DNA from: an uncultured Bacteroidales bacterium
Lineage (GTDB): Bacteria; Bacteroidota; Bacteroidia; Bacteroidales; UBA932
Direction of reading: 5' to 3'
DNA: 64,000 bases
Assembly (NCBI GenBank): GCA_945948555.1
Contig: CAMFBM010000007.1
Span: 23,487-87,486, forward strand
The notes beneath the pieces were generated by a model that was not told the DNA's origin, searched no databases, and was given only the letters and a program-made list of their open reading frames with translations. Numbering within the stretch: the first letter of the stretch is position 1; every line of letters starts with the position of its first letter. Shown one piece after another: positions 56,301 to 64,000 of this stretch. Position numbers and translations under genes: made by a program.

Positions 56301-56468
56301 AAGGATATGACGTTTACACTTACCGGAGATAACCTTGCTTTATTGACAAAGTATAACGGATTCGATCCGGATGTGTCTACAAGTGGAGAATCTACTCTCA
56401 GACGCGTGGATATGGGAGCATATCCTAAGGCAAGAATGGTTGTGCTGGGTGTTCAACTTCGTTATTAA
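53379..56468 (+). CDS. SusC/RagA TonB-dependent transporter (second operon)
   Basis: A 1029-residue outer-membrane transporter with signal peptide (LITLMLALVLASGVMSAQ), carboxypeptidase-D-like domain (ITGQVVDEMGVPLIGSVV), plug (IRIRGTRSITASNEPLIVVD, ISVLKDASSTAIYGSRGSNG) and barrel ending MVVLGVQLRY. No STN signalling domain, so it is not a sigma-factor-linked transducer. It lies 17 bases after the phosphoesterase and overlaps susD by one base (TAATG). Base composition is AT-richer than that of the PUL-1 susC genes. Confidence 0.96.
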   Translation: MQNRIFRLITLMLALVLASGVMSAQTRKITGQVVDEMGVPLIGSVVASQDGKSGAMTDDKGEFSLNVRSNDQIVSVSFLGYLTQNVDIIGKNNVKVQMLPDPNNSLNEVVVIGYGEVKKGDLTGSVGSVKMSDLKEAPGLSVDQALQGRIAGVDIMSTTGEPGAATSIRIRGTRSITASNEPLIVVDGVAGAVTDLNDINPDDIESISVLKDASSTAIYGSRGSNGVIMVTTKGGFTSKPNIAFKAQFGASKVARSLDLMNAEEFIRFRKSINSVTGHLANTSLPLYDEKLDPAAYGAGTNWLDEITRVATYQNYNFSISGKENKLHYYSALGYTDQQGVIKGSGMSRVTTRLNLAYKIFKWMTISYRGSYTYQHQLPNRATIGGTNIYNGAIYLSPLISPEDNFNPIFENGMYFNNPAKTIELTEHIQDRHTTFNTAIVEIMPIQGMVITSHNTYMNYARKDYRFYPSYLPAKVEGEGAEAYRYEGDAYRFSSENTISYKKKFSRGHNLDALLGFTLTNESTNLLSANAKGLLVDGLKWNNLNGIGSKENYTVSSANTATVRESLLARANYNYKSKYYLTFTGRYDASSNFADNHKWGFFPSGAFKWNMKQERFLRRAKDIDELSLRLSAGLTGNDAISTYRSLEAYTSSTGGYLFGGTQMTSYYLNRIANPDLTWEKTFLANAGVDLSVLKGRLKFTLEGYTSYTKDLLLSVQIPQTTGFNNRFSNLGKTTNNGVELTIDSRNIDTKDFAWNTTFTISHNRQMVEDIGHENYVTTLESWGNSKYMMYGYKKGYPLNSLWGFEYAGPWQNEEQLQQYYVESSTYVSSTMADKTNASAVSSLLGLAKYVDQNNDGQLSEKDLVYLGNSDPVLYGGLNNTFHWKNLKFSFYFIYSLGGKIYNYSEMFMGGGIVTNQYRYMLDAWHPVRNPDSWHPRPGKDYNLMPSSRQVHDASYLRLKTVSIAYTLPFRKGNLFKDMTFTLTGDNLALLTKYNGFDPDVSTSGESTLRRVDMGAYPKARMVVLGVQLRY

Positions 56469-56482
56469 TGGAGGACAGGAAT

Positions 56483-58198
56483 ATGAAGAAGATATTGAAG
56501 AATGTGATGTTTGCTGCAGTCATGTCTTTTGCAGCTGCTTGTTCTCTTAAGGAGGAACCGACATCTTTTGTAAATAAGCATAATTTCTACCAGACTGTGG
56601 ATCAGTGTCATGCTGTCCTGAATTCGTGCTATGCTCCGTTGAACAGTATATATATGGCAGATTTTATGATCGCTACTGAAGCTTGTACGGATTTGTGGTT
56701 CTCGAACTCGTCAGCAGGAGATGCTACTCTTGATGTGAATCCGGCAAAGCCACAGGTGGGATCTAAAGTCTGGGAGAACTGTTATAAGGGTATCATGTAC
56801 TGCAATGAGGCGATAGCAAATATTGACAGATCTCCTCTCGAGATGTCTGTCAAGAGACCTCTTGCGGCTGAAGGACGTGTCATGAGGGCTATGTATTACT
56901 ATCTCCTGACATCTATGTTCGGCGGCGTGCCATATTACACATGCATGGTGGACAGTTATCAGGTGCAGGATAGCATCCGTGTTCTGCCTCGTACGCCTGC
57001 TGATACGGTAAGAGCTAGACTTTATGCTGATCTTCGTGATAATGCCATCCCGTATTTCACTGAGGAAAATGGCTTGAAGGTACGTGGTGGAGATGCTGTG
57101 AACAACAGGAGCGGATATGCTCATGGTCTGATGCTTATGGCAAAGTTCGCCATGTGGAACGCATGTTCTCAGGAGTTGGATGCTCCAAAGGATGCTGCTT
57201 ACTGTCAGAAATGGTTTGAGAATGCTCTTGTGCCGCTGAATGCTCTTGAGGAACTTTATGGAGAACTGAATGAGTCACGTTATCCTTTGAAGGAGACTCA
57301 ATGGAGATATAAGAATACAGCGGAAAGCATCTTTGAGATTCAGCATGCATATTCTCGCGATGGCGTGAGGTATTATGGAAATGTAGCTGCAATCATGACT
57401 CCTAAATATGACAGGACAAAAGACCTTTTCGATGGAGTGAAATTCGAAGAATATGGCAATACACTTCCTGGATGGAACTCATTGAAGGGACATAATGCTT
57501 ATGCTATGTTCCGTCCGGCTTCCGGCAAGAAGGAAGAAGAGGATCCAAGCAAGATCAATTCACTTTTTGCCCCTCTCCCTCTTACTTATGATAAGGAGAA
57601 TGTTTTCCAGAACAGATATATGACAAAGCTTGATCTTGCGGCATGGGAGGCTAAGATCATCAGAGGAAAGGCTATTGACCGAAGGGTAGAGTACGTCATC
57701 GGACTTGGAAATTACGAGACTGGAGAAACATTTACTTCTACTCGCGAGTGGGGCGTAGGCTGGGCAGGTTCTAAATTCTGGTGCCCGGATATGGAAAATA
57801 CCTATGATTCCAATAATTACAGGGTTTTCAGATATGCGGATGCAGTTCTTATGAAGGCAGAGGCATTGGCTAATCTGGGTGATTGGAAATGCAAGGATTA
57901 TCTTCTGCAGGTACGTGATAGAGCTGGTGTGGCTTCATCCACTCCTGAATTTGCAGACTTTACATCGTTCCTTGCTTATATCCGTGATGAGCGTGCAAGG
58001 GAACTTGGTGGAGAGTTCATGAGGAAGTTTGATCTGGTGCGTTGGGGTATATGGTATGATGTGATTGAAGCGGTTCCTCACAGCAACTATGACAGAGCCT
58101 TGCCGTGTCACAGATATTATCCGATTCCGGATAAGCAGTGTGCGTTGTCAGGATATAATTTGACTAACCCTGAGTATGAGACTTCTGAAGTTAAATAA
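56483..58198 (+). CDS. SusD/RagB lipoprotein (second operon)
   Basis: 571 residues from the ATG at 56483 (MKKILKNVMFAAVMSFAAAC, lipobox). An ATG at 56468 that overlaps the susC stop adds five residues and is also possible. Family features are YQTVDQCHAVLNSCYAPL, AAEGRVMRAMYYYLLTSMFG, FRYADAVLMKAEALANLG and the end motif DERARELGGEFMRKFDLVRW. It is the surface partner of the upstream SusC. The substrate is likely not a plain polysaccharide, since no glycosidase is in this operon. Confidence 0.94.
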   Translation: MKKILKNVMFAAVMSFAAACSLKEEPTSFVNKHNFYQTVDQCHAVLNSCYAPLNSIYMADFMIATEACTDLWFSNSSAGDATLDVNPAKPQVGSKVWENCYKGIMYCNEAIANIDRSPLEMSVKRPLAAEGRVMRAMYYYLLTSMFGGVPYYTCMVDSYQVQDSIRVLPRTPADTVRARLYADLRDNAIPYFTEENGLKVRGGDAVNNRSGYAHGLMLMAKFAMWNACSQELDAPKDAAYCQKWFENALVPLNALEELYGELNESRYPLKETQWRYKNTAESIFEIQHAYSRDGVRYYGNVAAIMTPKYDRTKDLFDGVKFEEYGNTLPGWNSLKGHNAYAMFRPASGKKEEEDPSKINSLFAPLPLTYDKENVFQNRYMTKLDLAAWEAKIIRGKAIDRRVEYVIGLGNYETGETFTSTREWGVGWAGSKFWCPDMENTYDSNNYRVFRYADAVLMKAEALANLGDWKCKDYLLQVRDRAGVASSTPEFADFTSFLAYIRDERARELGGEFMRKFDLVRWGIWYDVIEAVPHSNYDRALPCHRYYPIPDKQCALSGYNLTNPEYETSEVK

Positions 58199-58204
58199 TT
58201 GAAT

Positions 58205-60586
58205 ATGAAGAATATATATAGAATAGTTATCCTTCTTTTCGGCTGTGTTGCAGCACTTTCTGGATGCCAGAATAAATTTGAAGAAGAATATGATACCGTC
58301 AAGCTTGACTATAGCAAGATTGATGTGAAGGCAGAGGGAGGCAAGTTTACCTTTGTTGTATATTGTTCAGGAGAGTGGACCATTGCTCTTGACGGTGATG
58401 CCGAATGGATAGCTCTGGACAAGACTTCCGGTCGCGGTGTAACTTTGATAAATGTCGAGTTTGCCGAGAATACTGCCTCACAACGAGGAACCAATATGCT
58501 GGTGTCAGGAGCTGGTGATACCATGGTTATTCCTGTCAATCAGGTTGGTGCGTATACTTTGTATGAGATCGGCACTGTGGAGGAAATGCTGGCTTGGAAC
58601 CAGAAGCCTGCAAGTTCTCTTCCGGACAAAGTAGTCTTGAAGAACAATATCTCTTTCTCTGGTCAGGATCTTTCAAACTGGAATATGAAGACCTTTACCG
58701 GAACGTTTGAGGGTAATGGATATACAATCGATGATTTCGTTCTTGAAAGGGATACTGAGGCCGCTTTCTTCTTAAGGGTTGAGTCCGGTACAGTCAAGGA
58801 CCTGACTTTCGGACCAGGATGTTCGTTTACTGCAAAAGCGACTGATGCTCCGTCTTATGCTGCAAGTATCACAGCTTATGCAACAGGCGAGACTACATTC
58901 TCAAATATTGTCAACAGAGGTACGGTAAAGATCATCGAAGGCGTGCAGTCGAATAATGTAAACCGTACTGGAGGTATCTGTGGCTCTTTCTTGTCAACCG
59001 GCTCTATTGACGGATGTGTGAATTACGGCTCTGTAACTTCTGATGTCGCAGTTACAAACTGGACTGGTCTTGGAGGAATTGTGGGATATGTGGGCATGAA
59101 TGGATATGTCAATCAGATTACTGTATGTGAGAATCATGGAGCGGTGACTAACATGAAGGTAGGTGGACGTGTTGCGATGGCTGGTATTGCGGGATTTATC
59201 CAGAACGCTAATACCACTGTGACAGGTTGTAAGAACCTCGGTGAAGTCAGGAATGCTGGAAATGCCAATACAGGTGTTACTGTGGCAGGAATTGTAGGTA
59301 GAATAGAGGCCTCAGCCAATGGTGACAATACAATCAGTCTCTGTGAAAACCGCGCTAATATCGCTTTTGCGGCGACAAATGCCAATGATGCGAAGTTGTT
59401 CAGCGGTGTAGCTGGAATTCTGGGTGGACATGCAGGATCGTTGAGCGGAACTGAATTCAAACCTGCAAAGATAACAGTCTCTGATTGTGATAATTATGGC
59501 ACTGTGACTAAGACTGGAGCTGGTAATACAAATATGTATGTCGGTGGTATCGTTGCTTTTCTTAATGGTCAGAGTTCATCAGACAATCATGTTGCAGATG
59601 TTGTAAATTGCGACAATAAGGAGGGTGCCGATGTCCTTAATGGCTCGACTGGAGCAGGTGCGTGGGATACATATACAGGCGGTGTCATCGGTTATCAGCA
59701 TGTAAACGGTAAGATTGAGGGATGTAATAACTATGCTTCGGTTAAGAGTACTGTATCTGCTAATAAGCAGAGCTCATTCATACATTACAGACTTGGAGGA
59801 ATTGTCGGCAGCACAGATAACGGGCATATTAAAAATTGCGTCAATGAGGGTGATGTGATTGATGAGTCTGAGTCAAACGCCGGCTGTGTAGGTGGTGTTG
59901 TCGGTCTGGCAACTGCCAAGGCGATCCTGATCGAGGACTGTCAGAATAAGGGTAATGTGTCGGCTACATTCAATTCGACTACAAATTCATATCCGGTATG
60001 TATTGCTGGCATCGTAGGATATCCTGCAGTGGCAGCAACCATTAAGGGATGTGTCAATTCAGGTGATATCACAAGCAATAGGACCACTTCCGGAAACGGA
60101 ATGTATATGGGTGGCTTGGTCGGTCAGATGCCTAAAAATATCAAGGTGACATTGACTGATTGTAATGTGTCGGGATTGATGACTAATAATACTGCAACAA
60201 ATCCGAATAAGTCTGCTTTAGGCGGTCTGGTGGGTTTATGCTATGCAAACGAGGTTTCAGGATGCCATTCCACAATGTCGATGGTGAACACTTGCGGTGT
60301 CAATGAGTATGTAGGTGGTCTGATCGGTCAGGTTGAGGCAAATGTCGTTACCTCAATAAGTGACTGCTCTGCCGCTCTGAACTTGACTACAGTCGGCACT
60401 CAATATTGTGGTATGTTGTTTGGCCGTCTGACACATAAGGCTAATTCTACAACAACATTGTCTGGCTTGAAAGTCAGCGGTGTATATAACTCGACCGAAC
60501 TTAATGCCGATAATTACGGTTCTTTTTGTTTTGGAACAGGTTCAGATTATAAGAAAACCGACAGCATTACTTTAGGAACACGATAA
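58205..60586 (+). CDS. BACON domain + GLUG-repeat beta-solenoid lipoprotein
   Basis: 793 residues from the ATG at 58205 (lipobox AALSGC). Residues about 30-115 are a BACON domain (VKAEGGKFTFVVYCSGEW, WIALDKTSGRG). Then a linker (TVEEMLAWN) and about 14 GLUG-like repeats (GGIVG...CxNxGxV). Repeat order and loop sequences match the last two thirds of the 48373 protein (NGDNTIS, IKVTLTDCNVSG), so the two are paralogues with different membrane-proximal modules. It probably projects a ligand-binding rod at the cell surface in the SusE/F position. Its stop overlaps the next start by one base. Confidence 0.85.
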   Translation: MKNIYRIVILLFGCVAALSGCQNKFEEEYDTVKLDYSKIDVKAEGGKFTFVVYCSGEWTIALDGDAEWIALDKTSGRGVTLINVEFAENTASQRGTNMLVSGAGDTMVIPVNQVGAYTLYEIGTVEEMLAWNQKPASSLPDKVVLKNNISFSGQDLSNWNMKTFTGTFEGNGYTIDDFVLERDTEAAFFLRVESGTVKDLTFGPGCSFTAKATDAPSYAASITAYATGETTFSNIVNRGTVKIIEGVQSNNVNRTGGICGSFLSTGSIDGCVNYGSVTSDVAVTNWTGLGGIVGYVGMNGYVNQITVCENHGAVTNMKVGGRVAMAGIAGFIQNANTTVTGCKNLGEVRNAGNANTGVTVAGIVGRIEASANGDNTISLCENRANIAFAATNANDAKLFSGVAGILGGHAGSLSGTEFKPAKITVSDCDNYGTVTKTGAGNTNMYVGGIVAFLNGQSSSDNHVADVVNCDNKEGADVLNGSTGAGAWDTYTGGVIGYQHVNGKIEGCNNYASVKSTVSANKQSSFIHYRLGGIVGSTDNGHIKNCVNEGDVIDESESNAGCVGGVVGLATAKAILIEDCQNKGNVSATFNSTTNSYPVCIAGIVGYPAVAATIKGCVNSGDITSNRTTSGNGMYMGGLVGQMPKNIKVTLTDCNVSGLMTNNTATNPNKSALGGLVGLCYANEVSGCHSTMSMVNTCGVNEYVGGLIGQVEANVVTSISDCSAALNLTTVGTQYCGMLFGRLTHKANSTTTLSGLKVSGVYNSTELNADNYGSFCFGTGSDYKKTDSITLGTR

Positions 60587-62220
60587 TGAAAAATCATATG
60601 AAGCATATATTATCCATATGCCTCCTTGCTATGCTCGGCCCACTCTGCCTTGCCGGACCCATCAGCGATCTGGCGGGCAGGGCAGTTCCGGGACACAGGC
60701 CGATACTTTCGGGCGTGCCTCTGATGGAGGTGGTGGTGATCAGCGAGTGCGGCAATGAAAATGTTGCATTGAATCCCAACACCAGCTTCATGGACGTGGA
60801 CATGGGCATGACCGGGAAGACTGCCTATGTTCAGGAAGCTGACGGCTCAAGGGGTATGCGTCTGATCTTTGACGTGCCGTCTTACAATGACCTGCAGAGG
60901 TATGATGTCATAATGCTTGATGTCAACGGAGGCAGGTTGAGGGTTAATGATAAGACCGGTTCTGTCACTGTCGCAGGACTTTCACCTCTGGCAGTCGTGT
61001 CCAGAAAAAGCGGCACAGCAGAGAATGTTCCGGTCAAGGATAAGCTCATCAGCGAGCTCACAGATGAGGATATCTTCACCATGGTGACTCTGAAGGATAT
61101 GGAATTTGCCTTCAAGGACGGAGCGATTGTCAACATCAAGGAGAACTACGGTCAGTACGTCGAGAAATACCATAAGGATTATAAGAAAGAGGTGAATTTC
61201 CGTATGGATGGTGCCCGTGCCATGATGAAGGATGCTCACGGCAATGCCATCGGAATGGCTGTGAACACTCTCTGTGACTGGAGAAGGGACGGTGACGGCG
61301 TGCCTCAGGGATCCGGTCTGCTTACGGGAATACTCACAGACGAGCAGATGCGAAGATACGGAAGCAACACAGGACGTTACCTTATCCGTCCTCTTGGAAG
61401 AAGCGACATAAAGATTGATTCCAAGAAGAATAGTTCTGCATGGACAATGCTGACAGGCTGGATCCTCGACGGATTTGCAGGCAAGCAGCTGGATTATGAA
61501 AAGGCTGGTCCGAGCGAAAGCCCGCAGGTGGGTGACAGGCTCATGAGCGATACTGGTGCGAAGTCCTATCTTTGGACCGACAGCGGAGCCAAGACCTACA
61601 CGACCAGCGACTGGAACAATCTGACTTCCGCAAGACAGGGAGCACAATGGCACGGTGCGATCATGTTTGACTGCATGGCTCGTGACTGGTATAAATGGGA
61701 TAATATGGGTATGGCTGAGTCGACGAATTCCATATTCGTCGAGTTCTCTGCAGCCAAAGTGAAGCCCGGACAGCAGATGCAGCTTTGCTTCGAACTTGCG
61801 GCCGGAGATGTCAATATGACCAATTCCTGGGGATTCCCTGCACGGTGGATGGTCCAGTGCTCTGTTGACGGGGGTGAATTCGTGACTTTGAATGAGGCCT
61901 GCACGGGCGACGAGTCATTCTCTCTCCGACCTCTTCCTTGCTGGTCCAAGAAGGTCAATACAGGAAAATACAATAAGAATTTCCATACCCAGTATGACTT
62001 CTGCCTTGGCTCTCAGGGGCATGTGTTCAATCTCCCTGCTGAGGCTTCCGGAAAGGATAAGGTCGTTATCAGACTGACACCTGCAGGCATGATGAGCTTT
62101 GCTCTCCGCTCGAACCCTCATGAACCGGCCGAGGTGCCTGGACGCTATGACATAACCAGGACTTCCGAGGCTAAATCTCTTATTTCCATCGGTTCGATTT
62201 TTATCGAATATAAAAAATGA
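60586..62220 (+). CDS. DUF5689 domain secreted protein
   Basis: 544 residues with a signal peptide (ILSICLLAMLGPLCLA). The N-terminal half matches DUF5689-type proteins: VVVISECGNENVAL, TAYVQEADGSRGMRLIF, ISELTDEDIFTMVTLKD. That OB-like domain is found in Bacteroidetes surface proteins near nucleases and SusCD. The C-terminal half (from about 320) is a jelly-roll-like sandwich. No catalytic motif is recognised; a binding role is likely. It overlaps both its upstream (TAATG) and downstream (ATGA) neighbours. A second copy starts at 63330. Confidence 0.7.
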   Translation: MKNHMKHILSICLLAMLGPLCLAGPISDLAGRAVPGHRPILSGVPLMEVVVISECGNENVALNPNTSFMDVDMGMTGKTAYVQEADGSRGMRLIFDVPSYNDLQRYDVIMLDVNGGRLRVNDKTGSVTVAGLSPLAVVSRKSGTAENVPVKDKLISELTDEDIFTMVTLKDMEFAFKDGAIVNIKENYGQYVEKYHKDYKKEVNFRMDGARAMMKDAHGNAIGMAVNTLCDWRRDGDGVPQGSGLLTGILTDEQMRRYGSNTGRYLIRPLGRSDIKIDSKKNSSAWTMLTGWILDGFAGKQLDYEKAGPSESPQVGDRLMSDTGAKSYLWTDSGAKTYTTSDWNNLTSARQGAQWHGAIMFDCMARDWYKWDNMGMAESTNSIFVEFSAAKVKPGQQMQLCFELAAGDVNMTNSWGFPARWMVQCSVDGGEFVTLNEACTGDESFSLRPLPCWSKKVNTGKYNKNFHTQYDFCLGSQGHVFNLPAEASGKDKVVIRLTPAGMMSFALRSNPHEPAEVPGRYDITRTSEAKSLISIGSIFIEYKK

Positions 62221-63098
62221 TGTCAATGAAACGTAAACTTATAATGTCGCTGCTTGCGGCTTTATGCTTTTCCTGTGCCTCATACGGTTGGGCGTGGTCG
62301 CATAAGCTCATCGGCTATATGGCACAGCGCAACTGCACGGAAACGACCAAGGCCATGCTGGACAGATATCTTGATGTTCCGCTTTCGGAAATATCCCTTT
62401 GGATGGATGTCTACCGTGACTATGACTGGGGAGGGATGGATTGGAGCGAGGCTCCTGACTATGTTCGTGGCACTACCTATTGGCATATGTTCTCCGTCGA
62501 CAAGAACGGAAAGGTCATGATGGAGTCCGGCAGAAAGGACCCCAATGGAAACGGGTTCCCATATCTGGAAGCGGCCATCGAGACATTGAAGAACTATAAG
62601 GAGCTTTCAGATTCAGCAGTTGTCATCAACCTGAAATATCTGGCCCATCTGATGGGAGACGGACATTGCCCTGCACATTATTATTACGAGAACATGCCGG
62701 CCGATTCCAAGGGGGAGGCTGGTCTTGATTCCCGCTGGGGCTTTGAAAACGGTTCGTACAACGGCAAGGCAGACTCATATCACGGACTGTTTGACCGTGC
62801 CGGCGAAAGGATACATCCGGAGTTCCAGATGAAGCTAAAGCCTTATACCGAGCACATTGATACCATGAGCGTGGCGTCGCGCAGAAAGGTGGTAGAGGGT
62901 TCGGTGAAGGACTGGATAGACGAGAGTGGCGCGAGGTGCTGGGAGATCTATCAGTGGGGATGGAAGCCCGGCAAGGCATATGATGACTCCTTCTATCGTG
63001 AGCATGGCGATTTCATAATCTATCAGATACAGATAAGTGCCTATCGTCTGGCTCATGTCCTGAATCTTATCTTTGATCCGGAGTATAAAGGCCTATGA
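62217..63098 (+). CDS. S1/P1-type nuclease (zinc-dependent), secreted
   Basis: A 293-residue protein of usual family length, with signal peptide (LIMSLLAALCFSCASYG). S1/P1 nucleases use three zinc ions to cleave single-stranded DNA and RNA and to release 3'-phosphate. Ligand motifs are visible: the N-terminal WAWSHKLIGYMAQ, TTYWHMFS, LAHLMGDGHCPAH (His, Asp, His) and YHGLFDRAGE (His, Asp). The N-terminal WxxxH spacing is one residue shorter than the classical WGxxGH. Zinc-dependent phospholipase C shares the fold and is the alternative. It overlaps its neighbours by ATGA at both ends. Confidence 0.85.
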   Translation: MMSMKRKLIMSLLAALCFSCASYGWAWSHKLIGYMAQRNCTETTKAMLDRYLDVPLSEISLWMDVYRDYDWGGMDWSEAPDYVRGTTYWHMFSVDKNGKVMMESGRKDPNGNGFPYLEAAIETLKNYKELSDSAVVINLKYLAHLMGDGHCPAHYYYENMPADSKGEAGLDSRWGFENGSYNGKADSYHGLFDRAGERIHPEFQMKLKPYTEHIDTMSVASRRKVVEGSVKDWIDESGARCWEIYQWGWKPGKAYDDSFYREHGDFIIYQIQISAYRLAHVLNLIFDPEYKGL

Positions 63099-63323
63099 GA
63101 AAAATGATATTCATACTTGCGCTTCTTGCTGTCGGGGTGGCGGCAGGAGCGCAGGAGGCTGATACTCTTGCCACCGGGCAAATGTCCTGCTTCAGAACGG
63201 TGCAAAGGGAAGTATAGACGTGGCAGATACCATTACAGATGCGTCTCTGCTGAACAATTATGTGATGTAAGGATCGTATATAAGACCCTTCACAGTGATT
63301 TTATGTTGACATATAAATTTTAA
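63095..63323 (+). pseudogene. Frameshifted remnant of a small secreted or outer-membrane protein
   Basis: It starts at an ATG overlapping the nuclease stop, encodes a clear signal peptide (MRKMIFILALLAVGVAAGAQ) and stops after 40 residues (TAG, 63215-63217). Coding-like sequence continues in a second frame (ANVLLQNGAKGSIDVADTI... to TAA at 63268) and a third (VRIVYKTLHSDFMLTYKF to TAA at 63321). Removing a TG in TATGTGATG (about 63260) joins frames two and three as NNYDVRIVYK. The C-terminal alternating pattern ending in Phe resembles an outer-membrane beta-strand. It looks like a decayed gene with two frameshifts, or sequencing errors. Confidence 0.5.
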
Positions 63324-63329
63324 AGAGAT

Positions 63330-64000
63330 ATGAGAGTAGTGATGTTTTTATCCGCTTTGTTTCTGGCCGTGGGCCTCTCTGCCGAATCTTTTGAGGATCT
63401 GAAGGATAGAGTGGGCAGCCGTGAGAGCATTGTGCTTCCGCAGGGCACTGAGATAGAGGGAATAATTGTGAGTGATTACAGGTCTCATAATATGGAAACA
63501 CCTGTCCAGGTGTCGTTCAAGGAAGTGGATCCGGGGATGAATTTCCGTACTGCATACATCCAGAGCCTTGACGGAAACAGCGGATTGAGGATTCAGTTCA
63601 ACAGCGTGTATGACAACAGGTTTCCGCGTTTCAGCAAGGTCAGGATTGATCTTGGCGGGGCTGTCCTGACAAGAGAGGCCGATCCGGAAAGATATACCGT
63701 AAGCAATCTTGTGGGAGCTTTTGTCTCTGTGCTGGAGCAGAACGTACAGCCCGCTGCCAAGGTGCGTCATATCGCCGACCTTACTGATAATGACCTTTAT
63801 ACATTTGTGACATTGGCTGATGTGGAGTTCATGTCAAAGGAAGGATCGTATACCAATGTCCATGAAAAGAAGGTGGCAAGAACCTATATCAATTCCTTCA
63901 AGACACATCATGACGGTCCCATTGACGGATCGGGTCTTGTGTTGAAGGACAACCAGGGGGATGATATCTTCATGCCGGTCAATACGAGATGCACTTGGCG
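63330..64000 (+). CDS. DUF5689 domain secreted protein, 3' end outside window
   Basis: The ATG at 63330 opens a frame of at least 223 codons that runs off the window. Signal peptide MRVVMFLSALFLAVGLSA, then VLPQGTEIEGIIVSDYRSHN, TAYIQSLDGNSGLRIQF and IADLTDNDLYTFVTLADVEF, parallel to the DUF5689 protein at 60586 (TAYVQEADGSRGMRLIF, ISELTDEDIFTMVTLKD). It is therefore a tandem paralogue in the same operon, 6 bases after the frameshifted remnant. Function is unknown. Confidence 0.75.
   Translation, partial: MRVVMFLSALFLAVGLSAESFEDLKDRVGSRESIVLPQGTEIEGIIVSDYRSHNMETPVQVSFKEVDPGMNFRTAYIQSLDGNSGLRIQFNSVYDNRFPRFSKVRIDLGGAVLTREADPERYTVSNLVGAFVSVLEQNVQPAAKVRHIADLTDNDLYTFVTLADVEFMSKEGSYTNVHEKKVARTYINSFKTHHDGPIDGSGLVLKDNQGDDIFMPVNTRCTW

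Noticed and set aside
53379..56468. SusC as a sigma/anti-sigma signalling transducer
   Set aside because: No STN domain before the plug and no sigma/anti-sigma genes nearby.
48373..60586. TGA as a sense codon (alternative genetic code) to explain the joined frame
   Set aside because: TGA ends many intact genes here (for example 1177-1179, 17276-17278 and 45702-45704), so it is a normal stop.

Overview
The window reads as a gut- or oral-type Bacteroidales chromosome. The evidence is four kinds of feature typical of that order: SusC/SusD pairs, a single-protein hybrid two-component regulator, many lipobox signal peptides, and upstream -7 boxes of the Bacteroidetes form TAnnTTTG with no Shine-Dalgarno stretches. 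Genus cannot be assigned from the sequence alone. No tRNA, rRNA, CRISPR array, integrase or complete insertion sequence was seen.

Layout. (1) 1-2972: a secreted histidine phosphatase (5' end outside the window), a secreted metallophosphoesterase and a DUF4465 lipoprotein. (2) 3060-13054, minus strand: a GH20 hexosaminidase, a GH3-SGNH fusion, and a 1351-residue fusion of an endonuclease/exonuclease/phosphatase-type domain, a GH33 sialidase and a sialate O-acetylesterase. (3) 13202-40164, plus strand: a polysaccharide utilisation locus (PUL-1) with a hybrid two-component sensor, two consecutive SusC/SusD pairs, a surface lipoprotein that weakly resembles phosphodiester glycosidases, two GH28-like beta-helix proteins, a second GH20, two GH3 enzymes and a GDPD-like TIM-barrel protein. 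The minus-strand enzymes diverge from the same 147-bp control region and probably belong to the same system, directed at a sialylated, O-acetylated, HexNAc-containing, host-type glycan. (4) 40259-42982: pyruvate phosphate dikinase. (5) 43244-43460: a 217-bp MITE-like element. (6) 43550-47969: a DeoR regulator, an organophosphate:phosphate antiporter and a convergent GH3. (7) 48228-64000: a second Sus-type operon, AT-richer up to about 60.6 kb. It holds a 46-residue peptide, an 18-repeat GLUG-like solenoid lipoprotein, a metallophosphoesterase that continues in the same frame after a TGA, SusC, SusD, a second solenoid protein with a BACON anchor, a DUF5689 protein, an S1/P1-type nuclease, a frameshifted remnant and a second DUF5689 protein running off the end.

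How the genes could work together. PUL-1 looks like a sensor-controlled glycan system: secreted sialidase, esterases, hexosaminidases and GH3 enzymes trim the glycan, and the SusCD pairs import the products. The second operon has no glycoside hydrolase in the window. It pairs a SusCD importer with an S1/P1 nuclease and a metallophosphoesterase, which suggests extracellular nucleic acid or phosphoester scavenging rather than polysaccharide use. Phosphoester chemistry recurs across the window: histidine phosphatase, two metallophosphoesterases, the phosphatase-type domain on the sialidase, the GDPD-like protein, the phosphodiester-glycosidase-like lipoprotein, the sugar-phosphate antiporter and the nuclease. 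This is an inference from gene content.
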